50,674 bases of DNA from Bryobacterales bacterium (GTDB lineage Bacteria > Acidobacteriota > Terriglobia > Bryobacterales > Bryobacteraceae). The notes below the pieces were generated by a model that was not told where the DNA came from, made no database searches, and saw only the letters and a program-made list of their open reading frames with translations. The stretch spans positions 1-50,674 of the forward strand of contig PMTT01000317.1 in NCBI GenBank assembly GCA_003167275.1. The letters are read 5' to 3'. A program made the position numbers and the translations under genes. Positions 34,583-44,146 of the stretch are shown here, in pieces (positions within the stretch are counted from its first letter, which is position 1; every line of letters begins with the position of its first letter).

Positions 34583-36340
34583 TCAGAACGGCTCATCGTA
34601 GAAGGTCCAATCAGCGGGACGAGGGATCCTGTCCGAGCAGGAGTCACAGAATCTTGTCTTGAATTCCCGGTCGATGTTATCAAGCTCCCGACCACCCAAA
34701 GCATACCTATGCTGATCACAGAAGATGATCTTGGGATTCGCCCTCTCCAGTGCGAGTCGATCCAGCATAGGATCGCCGCCCGGATGCTTCATGACCACCT
34801 TATGCTGGCAATCGATCAGCACGCGCGTCGGATCGTCGTCCTTTATGGCTAGCTCGATATAGCTCGCCCAAGGTTCCGTCGTCGGATCGATGCCGGCGGA
34901 AGTGAGGATATTGTTATGGATCTGCCGGCGAGTCGTTTCGATGTCCCCGTCGAATTTTGCTCCGTTCTTCCGGGCCACCGCGCGATCCATAAGTTCCTCG
35001 GCGTTCTTTCGATACGGACTATCTTCCGGCCATTGCTCGATAACCGACCGTACCCACTTGAACATCTCTCCGCCGGTGTCCCGCTCAAGCGTTCTCGCAT
35101 GCATCACGGCATTGAACAGCTCATCCATGGATTCATTCTCGGTCGCGATGGCCGCAGAGAACTTCAGAAGGCTGAAGGCGGACTGGACATACTGAAGTCC
35201 CGCGTCCTGGAAGCCGCAACGATCCAGAAGATGGGCAAGCGTACCAATCGCAATTGCAATTTCCGCGATCGGCCGGGATGTCACCCAACGGAAGCGGGAT
35301 TTTGCCGTGGCTTGCGCGAGCCTGAGCGACTGATTGTATCTCCGGTGGGCAACGAGTAAGCTCTGCTGGAGTTGAAACGAAAGTACTGCCAGCCAGACGG
35401 GATCATCGCCCCTCATCATGTGGGCGCGCCAGCTCATCAGCAGCCCGAACGTCTTATGAACCGCCACTCCAAGCTCGGCCGCCTTGCGGGTTATCTGCGC
35501 AAAGAGGTGAAGGTGTTTTGGGTCGCGCTTCGCTATCCGGCACAGTTCCAGCGCTGTCGCGAGTTTCTTGTCCGCGACTCGCGCCTGGGGTACGTCGGAT
35601 TTCGTCATTTGGACCCATTCCAGTTCGCCCGCCTGAAAGATCGCGTTGAAATGAACCTCAACATAACCTGCCGCGCTCGCGCGGACTGCCACTTTGGTAA
35701 TCGCATCTATGGCCCCGGCAATATCACCGCCCTTCCGCTGGAGGAACGCGGCCTGCAGTTCGAGGTGGAAGCCCTTTTCGTGGAGATCTTCAGCCACCTC
35801 GCTGATTCGCTCAATGGGCTGCGATGCCATAGCATCGACGAACTCGATGGGCTTGGTCCCCAGCAGTATGCGGCTTACAACAACCACTTGCGCCTTCATC
35901 AAATCCCGCAAAAAACTTTCGAATTGGTCCGGAAGGATGTTTGCCGTCGGAATCCGAACCGTCAGGCTTTTCGTCCGCCCCGGCGCTAAGGCCTCCAGAA
36001 CTTTCTGATCAAGCTGGATAGCGCTCCAGAACAGCTTCTTGGCCTCTACGTCGGCGTGAAAAAGGAATGTTGGTTGTCGGAGTTGGCGGGCGAGATAGTC
36101 TGCAGAGTCCAGCTCCAATTCCTGTGATATGAACGTGCCGTCCGCAGAATACGCCGTTTGCCGCGAGCCTTTGAGCTGGCCGTTAAAGAGGAAACCGGTG
36201 CTCTCACCGTTGCGGAACACCTCTACAACGTGGTCCCACCCGTAATCGCGCTTGCTCCCGTTTACCGACCACTCGGCAAATACGGCTTGGAAGATCGCGT
36301 CCGCTTGGCTGTCGGTGATGTGTTGTTCTGGCCGTTTCAC
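34583..36340 (-). CDS. DUF4365-domain nuclease-like protein with helical body
   Basis: A protein of about 585 residues. The N-terminal 120 residues are DUF4365: ITDSQADAIFQAVFAEW, KRDYGWDHVVEVF and FNGQLKGS, where D42, E46 and Q61-x-K63 (numbered from the TTG at 36358) fit a PD-(D/E)XK-like site. Then a long alpha-helical repeat body (TPR-like) covers about 170-520. The C-terminus has CDQHRYALGG with a later CDSCSDRIPRP, a likely zinc-binding knuckle. DUF4365 domains occur in bacterial conflict systems. A TAA lies immediately upstream of the frame; TTG 36358, TTG 36349 or GTG 36340 (MKRPEQHIT) are the possible starts, and I chose 36340. The next gene on the same strand is the STAND NTPase, 1 kb further up. 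Confidence 0.8.
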   Translation of the reverse strand: MKRPEQHITDSQADAIFQAVFAEWSVNGSKRDYGWDHVVEVFRNGESTGFLFNGQLKGSRQTAYSADGTFISQELELDSADYLARQLRQPTFLFHADVEAKKLFWSAIQLDQKVLEALAPGRTKSLTVRIPTANILPDQFESFLRDLMKAQVVVVSRILLGTKPIEFVDAMASQPIERISEVAEDLHEKGFHLELQAAFLQRKGGDIAGAIDAITKVAVRASAAGYVEVHFNAIFQAGELEWVQMTKSDVPQARVADKKLATALELCRIAKRDPKHLHLFAQITRKAAELGVAVHKTFGLLMSWRAHMMRGDDPVWLAVLSFQLQQSLLVAHRRYNQSLRLAQATAKSRFRWVTSRPIAEIAIAIGTLAHLLDRCGFQDAGLQYVQSAFSLLKFSAAIATENESMDELFNAVMHARTLERDTGGEMFKWVRSVIEQWPEDSPYRKNAEELMDRAVARKNGAKFDGDIETTRRQIHNNILTSAGIDPTTEPWASYIELAIKDDDPTRVLIDCQHKVVMKHPGGDPMLDRLALERANPKIIFCDQHRYALGGRELDNIDREFKTRFCDSCSDRIPRPADWTFYDEPF

Positions 36341-36358
36341 AGCAACCAATCTGCTCAA

Positions 36359-36840
36359 TTATGCCAGATTGCGCGATCACGGCATCACTGGTAGGTTGCA
36401 TGCGGTCCCCACCAGAATCAACAACCAGTTCTCTCTAGTGTCACCTTCTTCGATATTCGTTCGCCAGACACGCTGAGACAAAGCGTTTTCAAAGTTGGCC
36501 AGAACGGCATTCAGGGAGATCACCTCCAGCGAGTCCCCATCGCTCCAAGGAAGAGGAAACGGCGCCGGCGGCCAGTCCGTCCCAAAGCCTCAGACTTTGG
36601 GAACAGCGATGGAGAGCCGCGTAAGGCGCGATTTGGCAATGGGCGAGTGGGTGGTTTCGGGAGGGGTACTTTCGGAACACTTCACGTCAGCCACGCGATG
36701 GGTCGAACGGCGCCATCTTGCAACCTTTGGTCCGGACTGTTCCTCATACCGGCTGAATCGTCCGCCGACGAACCGGGAGTACCGCGATTATCAGCCGCTC
36801 TCGGGAAGAACAACGGGACACGCTGCCCGTTCGTTTCGGC
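36359..36840. other. Stretch between the DUF4365 gene and the SDR remnant
   Basis: No gene. It contains a small inverted repeat, TCCCAAAG (36580-36587) and CTTTGGGA (36595-36602) with a 7-nt loop, which looks like a third REP-type family. The plus frame from 36495 that leads into the SDR remnant is low-complexity and not protein-like. Confidence 0.5.
36580..36602. repeat. Small REP-like inverted repeat
   Basis: TCCCAAAG-CCTCAGA-CTTTGGGA, a perfect 8-bp stem with a 7-nt loop, preceded by GCCAGTCCG. There is no T-run. It resembles other short palindromic elements in the window but shares no sequence with them. Confidence 0.55.
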
Positions 36841-37238
36841 CCTGTGGCGGCGACTCGGCGTCGAAGTTCGCGCTAGAAGGGATGGCCGAATCGTTGCGCC
36901 TGGAGGTTCGGACGTTCGGCATCCGAGTTGTGATCATCGAACGCGGCGACACCAAAACCGAGATCACCCATAATCGCAAGGATGCGGAGGCCGCCACGAG
37001 CCAGCAGGTGTACCACTCGTTCTCCGCCGCGCGGAAGCGTACGGCGAGCGACGAACAGAACGGGACGGGACCGGAGGGAGTTTCGAGGTTGTTGGGGCGG
37101 ATTGTGAATACTCCGAACCCCCGGCTGCGACACACGATTGGCCCACCTGCTCAGCGCGCGGCCGTCTGGATGAAGCGGCTATTGCCGAACGCGGTCCTCG
37201 AGTATGGGATGCGGAAGTACTACAGGCTGGGCGGATAA
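36841..37238 (+). pseudogene. Short-chain dehydrogenase, N-truncated
   Basis: The recognisable part starts at SASKFALEGMAESLRLEVRT (catalytic-helix region; the catalytic Tyr that should precede Ser-Ala-Ser-Lys is replaced by Asp-containing unrelated sequence) and continues GIRVVIIERGDTKTEIT and a C-terminal AVLEYGMRKYYRLGG. The Rossmann N-terminal half with the NAD(P) site is missing. The long frame from 36495 is a chance extension. It is a deletion remnant lying between two defence-type genes. Confidence 0.72.
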
Positions 37239-37397
37239 ACGACCCCACTGTGGCCGGCATGGCAATCGAAAAGCCCATTCTCCCAGAACGGGACTTCGTG
37301 GGCGCTTCGACATTCAACTCCGCAAAATGTGCGTTTTACATCAAGTTGTCAGTCGCCGGGTGCGGCGGTAACGCGTACGCCCAAGTCCGGCTTTACT

Positions 37398-40300
37398 TCA
37401 GCGTAAGCTGGCGTTTAGAACAAAGGCCCTGAGATGACGGCTGGAGTTGGAAAGGAACGCCGCCTGTTTATCAAGTGTTTGTTGAGCCTCAATGAGCGAC
37501 GCGCACCTCCGAGTCTTGCTGCGCGGATCCTTCGTATCCCACTGCGGGCACGCGAACCACCCGACGAGATATAAGCCATGGCCGAAACCCGTTTCTCGAA
37601 GATACCGTCCCGCGAGCTGGGCATGCATCGCGGTTTTCAAGTCGGGGTTCCAGACGCCTTTTACCTCGATGATTACCGTTACCTTAACCCAAATATCAGG
37701 TTCCGAAGTTGGAACTGCGACAGTGACATGAATATCGGTCCGCTCTCCCGGCGCCCCGCCCATGGGACGACGAATCTCCACCTCACGGTTGATGACCACA
37801 GCCCTATCTTTCAGGTCCCGATCGAGATGTCGTTTGACATAATCCGAGAGAAACGCCTCATCTTTGGGTCTAAAAATCGGCCGCTTCTTACCACTGTCTG
37901 GGTCCACAAAAGGCTCGACATCGCTCCATAGTTCAGCGGCTGCCGGAGTTTCGCCTTGAAAGGATTCTTGAAGCCGTCCCAAAGACTCCACCAGTACATC
38001 AAGAAGATCGGACCCGTTCCGAATAAACCGTGCTGCCGCGCTCGAAATACTTCGAAGGAGATCGGCCGGCGCAAACGGAATCCATGTGTTGCGGCGCGCG
38101 AGTTCCTCGGCAGTCTTCAAATGCCAAGGCACCTCGGCCAACAGCGGGCGGGATTGTGCAATTTGGCGCAGCGCAATGCAAGCCTCTGGCGTGGCGCGAT
38201 AGGCGAGGCCCCGAAGAATCATGCTCACGGCTAGTGGGATCTCCCCCTTCTGATCCTCCTCGTTTTGGTTTTCGTCCTGATCGTGCTTCCCGACGACGAA
38301 ATGGAGACGAGAAGGATAGAGCCAAAGAAAGAATTCGGCCACGTCTTCGGCATCCAGTTTCAGCAGGAACTCGAAACTTCGGAACGGGTCGATCGACTGA
38401 AGGCCGGCGAGCGCCGACCTGGCAAAATCGTCGTCCGCCTGAAAGACGGGCCAGACTATGTTCCAGCCTGCGTCCGAAGTGTGCGCGATCAGCTCAATGG
38501 CCGTGCCGAGCGTCTGTTCCTGCATCCGTTCGAAATGGGTCTGCGCTCGCTGGAGTAAACCTTGGGCCCATTTGCGCGTGGCGGCGTCCTCTCGATCCAA
38601 CAGTTTGGCCAACAGGTGCCGGTAGGCCGTCGGTTTGAGGCGCCCGCGCTGCAACCGGCTTCGGAGAAGGTCGGCGATCGCAGAATTCCAGAAGCTGTCG
38701 AGGTGGTGCAGCACCAGCAGTCCCGCACGATCATTTTCGCCGTCGATGATTTCATCAAGGGTTTTCAAGAAATTAGCCGGGGACTGTTGGTAGGCTGTCT
38801 CCACAATCCGAGACTCTGGATTAGGCAGCCCGGACGAGGACCATTCCAGGACCACAATCGGAACCCACCGCTCCCAAGTCTCCTGATCGAGCTGCCTAAA
38901 CTGAGACGGAGCTTCTTTTTCGATCAACGTGAGAGCGCTGTGGGCTGCAAGGGCGTAGTAGGGGAACTGTCCGTCTCGCCACCAGTGTCGATCGTGTCGA
39001 TCGGATCCGAACGTCGTGCGAGTCAGATAAGTCTCGGCCGATGCCAGCACTTGACTACGTGTTAGCTTATCGAGTTTGCCCCAGCCAGGAAGCGGTTCCG
39101 CATCGGAACGCTCGCCGGAAATCTGGCCGAGGGTCAACTCCCAAACCGAGAAAAACGTGTTCGGTTCTGGGGCCTTCAGTGCAGTTTGGAAGGCCGCTTT
39201 GTCAGGGGGCCCCGACGGTTCGCTCTTTTCGGTTTCATATTGCCGGTGGATCAGAAAGAAGGTGTTCTTTTCCCGCTCCGCTTCCGGACTCCCTAGCGTC
39301 CTAACCGCAATGAAAGGAGAAAGTTCTCTGGAAAGGACGGCATTTCGCACGGCCGTGCGCAGTATCGCGTCAAACGTGTCTACCGCCTCAGGGTCTAGAC
39401 AGCGCACAATGACGAACGCAAGGCACTTCTGAATGTTCTCGTTCGTTGAGTCCAGTTCACCTAAAAGCCACGGAACATCGATCGGCCGAAGAGATACGGC
39501 ATCCATTAGGATCAAGGCCCCATGAAGATGGACCGAAATGAAGGGGTACAAGGCCCTAGCGAGACGCTGGCGGCGCGCTTCGGATGCCAAAAGCTGAGTG
39601 GCGAATTCGGGTATATCTAAGGAGTAGTTCCAGTACGACACCAGAGCCCTGGCCAAAGCCGCAATGACTTCCGGGGTTCCAATCTCCTGGAGCGCTCGCC
39701 CCAAAATATTGGACGCGATCTCTCTGAGGGGCTCAGATTCACGTGAAGGCCCAACGGTCTCAGCCCACCGGAGCGCAGCAGGAAGATCTTCGCTCTGGAC
39801 GGCCGCACCAGGGTCGGACTTCAAGAAGTGCCAATAGCTTCCTAATAAGGTCCGCCGTTTCCGAGGCGTCAAAACCGAGAACAGTTCCGCTCCCGTCAGG
39901 TGATCGGGCCAAACAGCCTGAAGACCGTAGCCCTTCAGCTCGTCGTCTGGGTCATCCCCGGACAAGCCAAGAACAAGCGGCCTAAGGGCTGCTCGGGCCT
40001 GAGAATCGCCGCTCCGCGCGACCGCTCCGGCCGCCGCTCTACGCACAAGAGGCGGCTGGCTAGGGTCCAGGGCGATGTTAACGAGATCAGAATGGGGTGC
40101 CTGTAAGTTGCAGGCGTCCGCTATGCACACGGCTGCATGTCTCGCGAATAGATTGTGGGCCGTGTCGCGAAGGTACGGGCTCAGGACCGCATGAAGTTCT
40201 GGAGAATTCAAGCGTGCGTATAGTGGCCGTAGTTCCCGGTCATCGAGGAGCTGAGCGGTATCAAAAGAAAGCAAGAGCTTCTCGGCAAGTTCTGCGCGCT

Positions 40301-41615
40301 CAGCGTCCGACGTAGACGTGAGATCGCTTCGCAGCAACGTTTCCGGGTCGGTCTTGATCAATTCCCGGAAGACGTCTGGCTGTAGGCTGGCGAGCCAAGC
40401 TCCGGTCTCGCGCAACTGCGGAATCACCTTCCCCGAACCGTCGGGATGGAAAAGGAAGCTCAACGCCTTTTTGGAGGGCAATTTCGATTCATGGATATGG
40501 CGAGCTGCCAGAAATTCGGCATACGATTGATGGCTCCATCCCAAGCGCTCTGGGCCGCGCGAGTTGAATAGCCCAGTATCGAGCGTTTCTAGGAGTGCCT
40601 CTCGGGTGACCGTCGTAAGCGTGGCATCCGCCCCTTCACGACCGCCGACAAGCTCGTCCGTCGCCACATCTTCAGGCGGCTTACCGCGGTACAAACCGTT
40701 CCAGATTGCGTACCTGTTGCAGAACATGGTGACCGCCGCGATACGGCCGGCCACGGTGAGGCGCTGCGACGGCGTCAAGTCCCCAAGCGCCCCAGCGTCG
40801 CGGCGACTCTCGCTCGCTTCCTCGGCCAAGCAGCGGCACCCTTCCAAATAGAGAGCCGCCCTGCCCCTCGGAAGGGATTGGCTCTTGGCGTAAATATCCA
40901 TGAGAAATCGAAGCGTGACCGGCCTATTCGCCAAGGGCGCAATCCCGGCCGAGCGAATCGCCCCGAGAAATTTGGCGGGATCGATTCCGGCAGTACTCGC
41001 AGCCAAGATCACGTCCTTCTTGCGAAGGGGCACGAGTTCAAAAACCCCCACCCTGCCCGGGCCCCATTTCTCCCGCAACGTTGCCTCAAGACCAGCCGGC
41101 CAATCGGCCGTCCGACAGGCGATCCGCAGCCGTAGTCGTCCGGCATCCAGCTCGCGGATTTCCGCCCGCAGCACCCGGGAAATGTTGTCGATGCGGAGCT
41201 GACACTCATCCAAACTGTCCAAGAAGAGGTGCAACAAGCCTTCACCGCATTTCCAGCGTTCTATGGTTGGCGAATTAAACACCTTAGCGGCCAGATGGTG
41301 GTCAGTCGAAAACTCACGAAGGTCGGCCCGAACGAGACAATCCCGAGTGCCCGCCACGCGACGCTGCATCGCCTCCCACTCCTGTTCCAGAGTCGTCGAC
41401 TTGCCGCTTCCAGGCTCCCCTAGGTGCACCAAACAATGATAATGATATTGCTCCATGGCCTCAAAAGAAGCCACGTGCTTGGCGTAATGACGGCCCCACT
41501 CTGAATCTGGATCAACCAAGAATCCTTCGTCCTCCAGAGAATAGTGACCGTCGCGCGAGCACCAATAACGCTTCCAGTCGTAAAGAGGCTTTGCCATGCG
41601 TAAATCGCTCGCCAT
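37398..41615 (-). CDS. STAND/NACHT-like NTPase with C-terminal PD-(D/E)XK-like domain
   Basis: A 1405-residue protein. A P-loop at LGEPGSGKST (65-74) and a Walker B-like LLHLFLDSLDEC (127-137) define a NACHT-type NTPase. RIACRTADWP and LGWSHQSYAEFLAARHI are typical post-Walker and winged-helix motifs of NACHT proteins. The middle 900 residues are helical repeats, the usual sensor part. The C-terminus has TDIHVTVAV (D1294) and VTVIIEVKGVWN (E1317, K1319), then GLYLVGWFACPQW, a PD-(D/E)XK nuclease-like layout with the effector unusually at the C-terminus. It would act as a triggered nuclease in phage defence. ATG 41615 is used; the Met at codon 7 is possible. The DUF4365 gene lies downstream on the same strand, with an SDR remnant on the opposite strand between them. 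Confidence 0.82.
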   Translation of the reverse strand: MASDLRMAKPLYDWKRYWCSRDGHYSLEDEGFLVDPDSEWGRHYAKHVASFEAMEQYHYHCLVHLGEPGSGKSTTLEQEWEAMQRRVAGTRDCLVRADLREFSTDHHLAAKVFNSPTIERWKCGEGLLHLFLDSLDECQLRIDNISRVLRAEIRELDAGRLRLRIACRTADWPAGLEATLREKWGPGRVGVFELVPLRKKDVILAASTAGIDPAKFLGAIRSAGIAPLANRPVTLRFLMDIYAKSQSLPRGRAALYLEGCRCLAEEASESRRDAGALGDLTPSQRLTVAGRIAAVTMFCNRYAIWNGLYRGKPPEDVATDELVGGREGADATLTTVTREALLETLDTGLFNSRGPERLGWSHQSYAEFLAARHIHESKLPSKKALSFLFHPDGSGKVIPQLRETGAWLASLQPDVFRELIKTDPETLLRSDLTSTSDAERAELAEKLLLSFDTAQLLDDRELRPLYARLNSPELHAVLSPYLRDTAHNLFARHAAVCIADACNLQAPHSDLVNIALDPSQPPLVRRAAAGAVARSGDSQARAALRPLVLGLSGDDPDDELKGYGLQAVWPDHLTGAELFSVLTPRKRRTLLGSYWHFLKSDPGAAVQSEDLPAALRWAETVGPSRESEPLREIASNILGRALQEIGTPEVIAALARALVSYWNYSLDIPEFATQLLASEARRQRLARALYPFISVHLHGALILMDAVSLRPIDVPWLLGELDSTNENIQKCLAFVIVRCLDPEAVDTFDAILRTAVRNAVLSRELSPFIAVRTLGSPEAEREKNTFFLIHRQYETEKSEPSGPPDKAAFQTALKAPEPNTFFSVWELTLGQISGERSDAEPLPGWGKLDKLTRSQVLASAETYLTRTTFGSDRHDRHWWRDGQFPYYALAAHSALTLIEKEAPSQFRQLDQETWERWVPIVVLEWSSSGLPNPESRIVETAYQQSPANFLKTLDEIIDGENDRAGLLVLHHLDSFWNSAIADLLRSRLQRGRLKPTAYRHLLAKLLDREDAATRKWAQGLLQRAQTHFERMQEQTLGTAIELIAHTSDAGWNIVWPVFQADDDFARSALAGLQSIDPFRSFEFLLKLDAEDVAEFFLWLYPSRLHFVVGKHDQDENQNEEDQKGEIPLAVSMILRGLAYRATPEACIALRQIAQSRPLLAEVPWHLKTAEELARRNTWIPFAPADLLRSISSAAARFIRNGSDLLDVLVESLGRLQESFQGETPAAAELWSDVEPFVDPDSGKKRPIFRPKDEAFLSDYVKRHLDRDLKDRAVVINREVEIRRPMGGAPGERTDIHVTVAVPTSEPDIWVKVTVIIEVKGVWNPDLKTAMHAQLAGRYLRETGFGHGLYLVGWFACPQWDTKDPRSKTRRCASLIEAQQTLDKQAAFLSNSSRHLRAFVLNASLR

Positions 41616-41989
41616 CGGCTAGAGGACCGATCCGCGCGAACACGGTCATGGCCGAGGAAGGTAAGTCTCATTGTACCTGTGAATGGTGATATGTCGCCGA
41701 CTACGACGTCCGAAGGCCTGGACGCGCATCGTTGTCCCGCTCGCCAGCAGCTATAGCGAGCGATGCTGTCACGTGGTCTGGGACCGCAATTGCGAACCGT
41801 GGGAGTGCGCCGGCCGGATCACCCGCCACTCGGAAAGAGGTCCATTCAGGAGCGAGCCTGCTGGATTGACAATGCATAACGGCCTGCATCCGGGAATCCG
41901 CCCTCCACTTGAACGAGACGCCGAACCTGACTTCTCGCCACTCGCGGTCCAGAAATGGCCGTTCTGGGAAATGTCGAAAACCTCAGACC
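41616..41989. other. Upstream region of the NTPase gene
   Basis: No gene recognised. It includes the presumed promoter of the NTPase gene. Short frames on both strands are not protein-like. Confidence 0.45.
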
Positions 41990-42495
41990 GACAGCACCCG
42001 CCGCCACTCCGCCCCGAACGGTACCATCTCATCCGCACGCAACCATGTGAGCCCCTGGGCGGCCTCCGTCTGGGGGTATGCCCAATATGTTACCCGGTTG
42101 GACGCCGCCAGTTCGGCAACGATCCCGTGCTGCTCCAGTGCCTCGGCCAACTGGGTGCCGTAAAGGGCGTTACGCTCTGCCCATTGCAGCAAGGTGATCG
42201 CAGGCCGGGAGGCGATCCCGCTTCTGGTTGCACCTTGCTGTCCGCCAGCACGAAATTGTGGGCCAGATCCACCGGGTAACGGGCCCAAGCGACGAAGTGA
42301 TCCACGTGGGCCGTTGCACCGGTCAGTCCTTCTGCTCAGGAATGGAGAATTGGTGGATGGTGCAGACGTGCTTGCGCGGGGCGCCAACCATCCGCCCACC
42401 AGCAACGGGATCGGCGGGGCCGCGAACGCAATCCCGGGCTCAGTCTCGATCCAGATTCCGGCGAGGTGCGATAGAGCAAAAGGGGTAGATGTTCA
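41990..42495 (-). pseudogene. Decayed unknown gene
   Basis: On the minus strand one frame reads AGIWIETEPGIAFAAPPIPL and LLVGGWLAPR. A second frame then gives DHFVAWARYPVDLAHNFVLA, and the first resumes with PAITLLQWAERNALYGTQLA and TYWAYPQTEAAQGLTWLRAD. The pieces look coding but need two frameshifts to join. I do not recognise the family. Confidence is limited to there having been a gene here. Confidence 0.4.
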
Positions 42496-42574
42496 CCGCG
42501 TACCATCGTAAGGATTGAGGTGCGAGGCCAAGTGCGAGCCGTCGAGCTCGGGAACCCAATGGTTTGGGCAAAAC

Positions 42575-42982
42575 TTACGGGTCCGGGCGTGACGTGGAAA
42601 ACCGCAGAGTGAGCCTTCCCATGATGGCGATCGGTTCCCCCTCAGAAACGTAGGGCTTGAAGGTCCAGTGTTCCACCGCTTCGAGGGCAGACTTCCGAAG
42701 CAGTGGGTGTCCCGCAGCTACCCTTGCGCAACCTACCTTACCCGCTTTGTCGACAACCACCTCGACAGTGACGGTCCCCTCAACACGCGCCGATGAAGGC
42801 ATTCGCGGAGTCGATTTGTGGATAGCAAGGCGCTCCAGTTCGGTGGAATCGAACCAGACAGTCCGCCCGTCCCGGTCCTTCAGAACCCCTGCTGTGGCGT
42901 CACAAGGCCATTTCGCCGCCTCGGTCGCACCCAAATATCCGGCCAGAAACACAAACACCGCGATCCCATAAGGGAGTACCAT
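42575..42982 (-). CDS. Secreted TonB C-terminal-domain protein
   Basis: A 135-residue protein with a signal peptide (YGIAVFVFLAGYLGA) and a TonB C-terminal-like domain: TPRMPSSARVEGTVTVEVVV, DKAGKVGCARVAAGHPLLRK and SALEAVEHWTFKPYVSEGEP. The pattern is that of energy-transducer family proteins, but without the long Pro-rich spacer it is a short, free periplasmic version. It may contact TonB-dependent receptors or simply bind peptides. ATG 42982 puts the signal at the N-terminus; the longer frame starts at 43027. It lies downstream of the HELVH-protein gene on the same strand, about 140 bp away. Confidence 0.82.
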   Translation of the reverse strand: MVLPYGIAVFVFLAGYLGATEAAKWPCDATAGVLKDRDGRTVWFDSTELERLAIHKSTPRMPSSARVEGTVTVEVVVDKAGKVGCARVAAGHPLLRKSALEAVEHWTFKPYVSEGEPIAIMGRLTLRFSTSRPDP

Positions 42983-43120
42983 CGAGCATCCTTCGGCGCT
43001 CACCAGGAATGATCCATTTCTGCTCACTTAGACCGATCCACGCAAAAGTGCGTTTTCCCGTGCGGTAGAGACACCACCGGCGATATCATCCACGCCGGAG
43101 GCGTGCGCAGTGGGTCTCCA

Positions 43121-43999
43121 TCATCCGCGCCAAAGGCGCGTCACAGAGCTGCCTGGCAGGCGAAGCGGTGTGCCAGCCAGGCCTGAACGGGCGCAACCTA
43201 CACCAGCCGACCGTGGTGGCTGGATCACTTTTGGCGAGCAAAGTAGGGTCATTTCTCGCGAGTGCCGAAGAGCATCCATCATAACAGCTTGCGCACCGCG
43301 CATATATATCAAAAAGTCAGCCGGAGTACCGATCGACACCCCCATGGAAGTGGAGTATCCGCGCACTTCGTCATAGGATTCACGGATCTGACGGTCCACC
43401 TCGTTACAGCCAGGGACAGGTGCGCCCCCGCAGTGCTGGAAGACCATCCCCGCCATGAAGCGCGATCCATGTACAAGCTCGTGCGCGAAAGTGATGTCCA
43501 AGTCGGGGCGATCCCAGAAAACGAAGATTTCCACATCGGGAGAACAAGCGTATAACGTATCGGGTTCTAAGTGCGTCGTGGGCGGCACCAGTGTCTGCCC
43601 CAGGGCATCCGAGTCCACGTAGTTTGGCGAAAACGGCACCAATTGCGCGTGGGTGGTGTCAAATAATAGGGTGCACAGCGGCCGAGAGTCGGAGATCGTC
43701 AGCCGCATGCTTCGGCCGTTATTGACGATGTCCACGAGGCGCCGGAAGTTCGGCGATGGAATCGGCGCTGGCGAAATAAGAACCTGAACACAAAACCAAA
43801 CGCCTTCGCGACCGGCCGCTCCCGTCCCGATGCGGCGCGCGCCGTCAATCGGCACCCCCGCCCTTAAGGCGGTGAGGCCACGCGCGAGTTGGGTTTTATC
43901 GAACGAACAAACGTCCAGCTTGGCGTATAGCTGCTGCGTCCCTGGGAGTGCGACCAAGACCGCTCCAACCGCACAAAGTCCACGTAAAGAATTCATCAT
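43121..43999 (-). CDS. Secreted putative zinc metallopeptidase (HELVH)
   Basis: A protein of about 292 residues with a signal peptide (LCAVGAVLVALPGTQQLYA) and a metal-binding motif HELVHG in ITFAHELVHGSRFMAG (about 190-205), flanked by acidic residues (RPDLDITF). A later Glu region in DEVRGYSTSMG could give the third ligand. HELxH placed so resembles the M91 (NleD) effector peptidases and other gluzincin-like secreted enzymes, but the overall family is not clear. The last 40 residues (Pro/Arg/Gly-rich) look unlike the rest and may be an artificial read-through. ATG 43999 follows a GGGGGG tract; the frame opens at 44008 with TTG. It is divergent from the XRE-HD-eIF2B-like gene. Confidence 0.62.
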   Translation of the reverse strand: MMNSLRGLCAVGAVLVALPGTQQLYAKLDVCSFDKTQLARGLTALRAGVPIDGARRIGTGAAGREGVWFCVQVLISPAPIPSPNFRRLVDIVNNGRSMRLTISDSRPLCTLLFDTTHAQLVPFSPNYVDSDALGQTLVPPTTHLEPDTLYACSPDVEIFVFWDRPDLDITFAHELVHGSRFMAGMVFQHCGGAPVPGCNEVDRQIRESYDEVRGYSTSMGVSIGTPADFLIYMRGAQAVMMDALRHSREMTLLCSPKVIQPPRSAGVGCARSGLAGTPLRLPGSSVTRLWRG

Positions 44000-44146
44000 C
44001 CCCCCCAAGCGATTCTCATTGGATTAGAAGCCGCGCAGGCTTTCTGTGTTCCAAACTGAACCGTTGCCTGACAACGGAATGGCGTCGCGATAACCAGTGA
44101 TGTTACGGTGATCAGGTGCAATCAAATGTTCAACTTACTATTGGAA

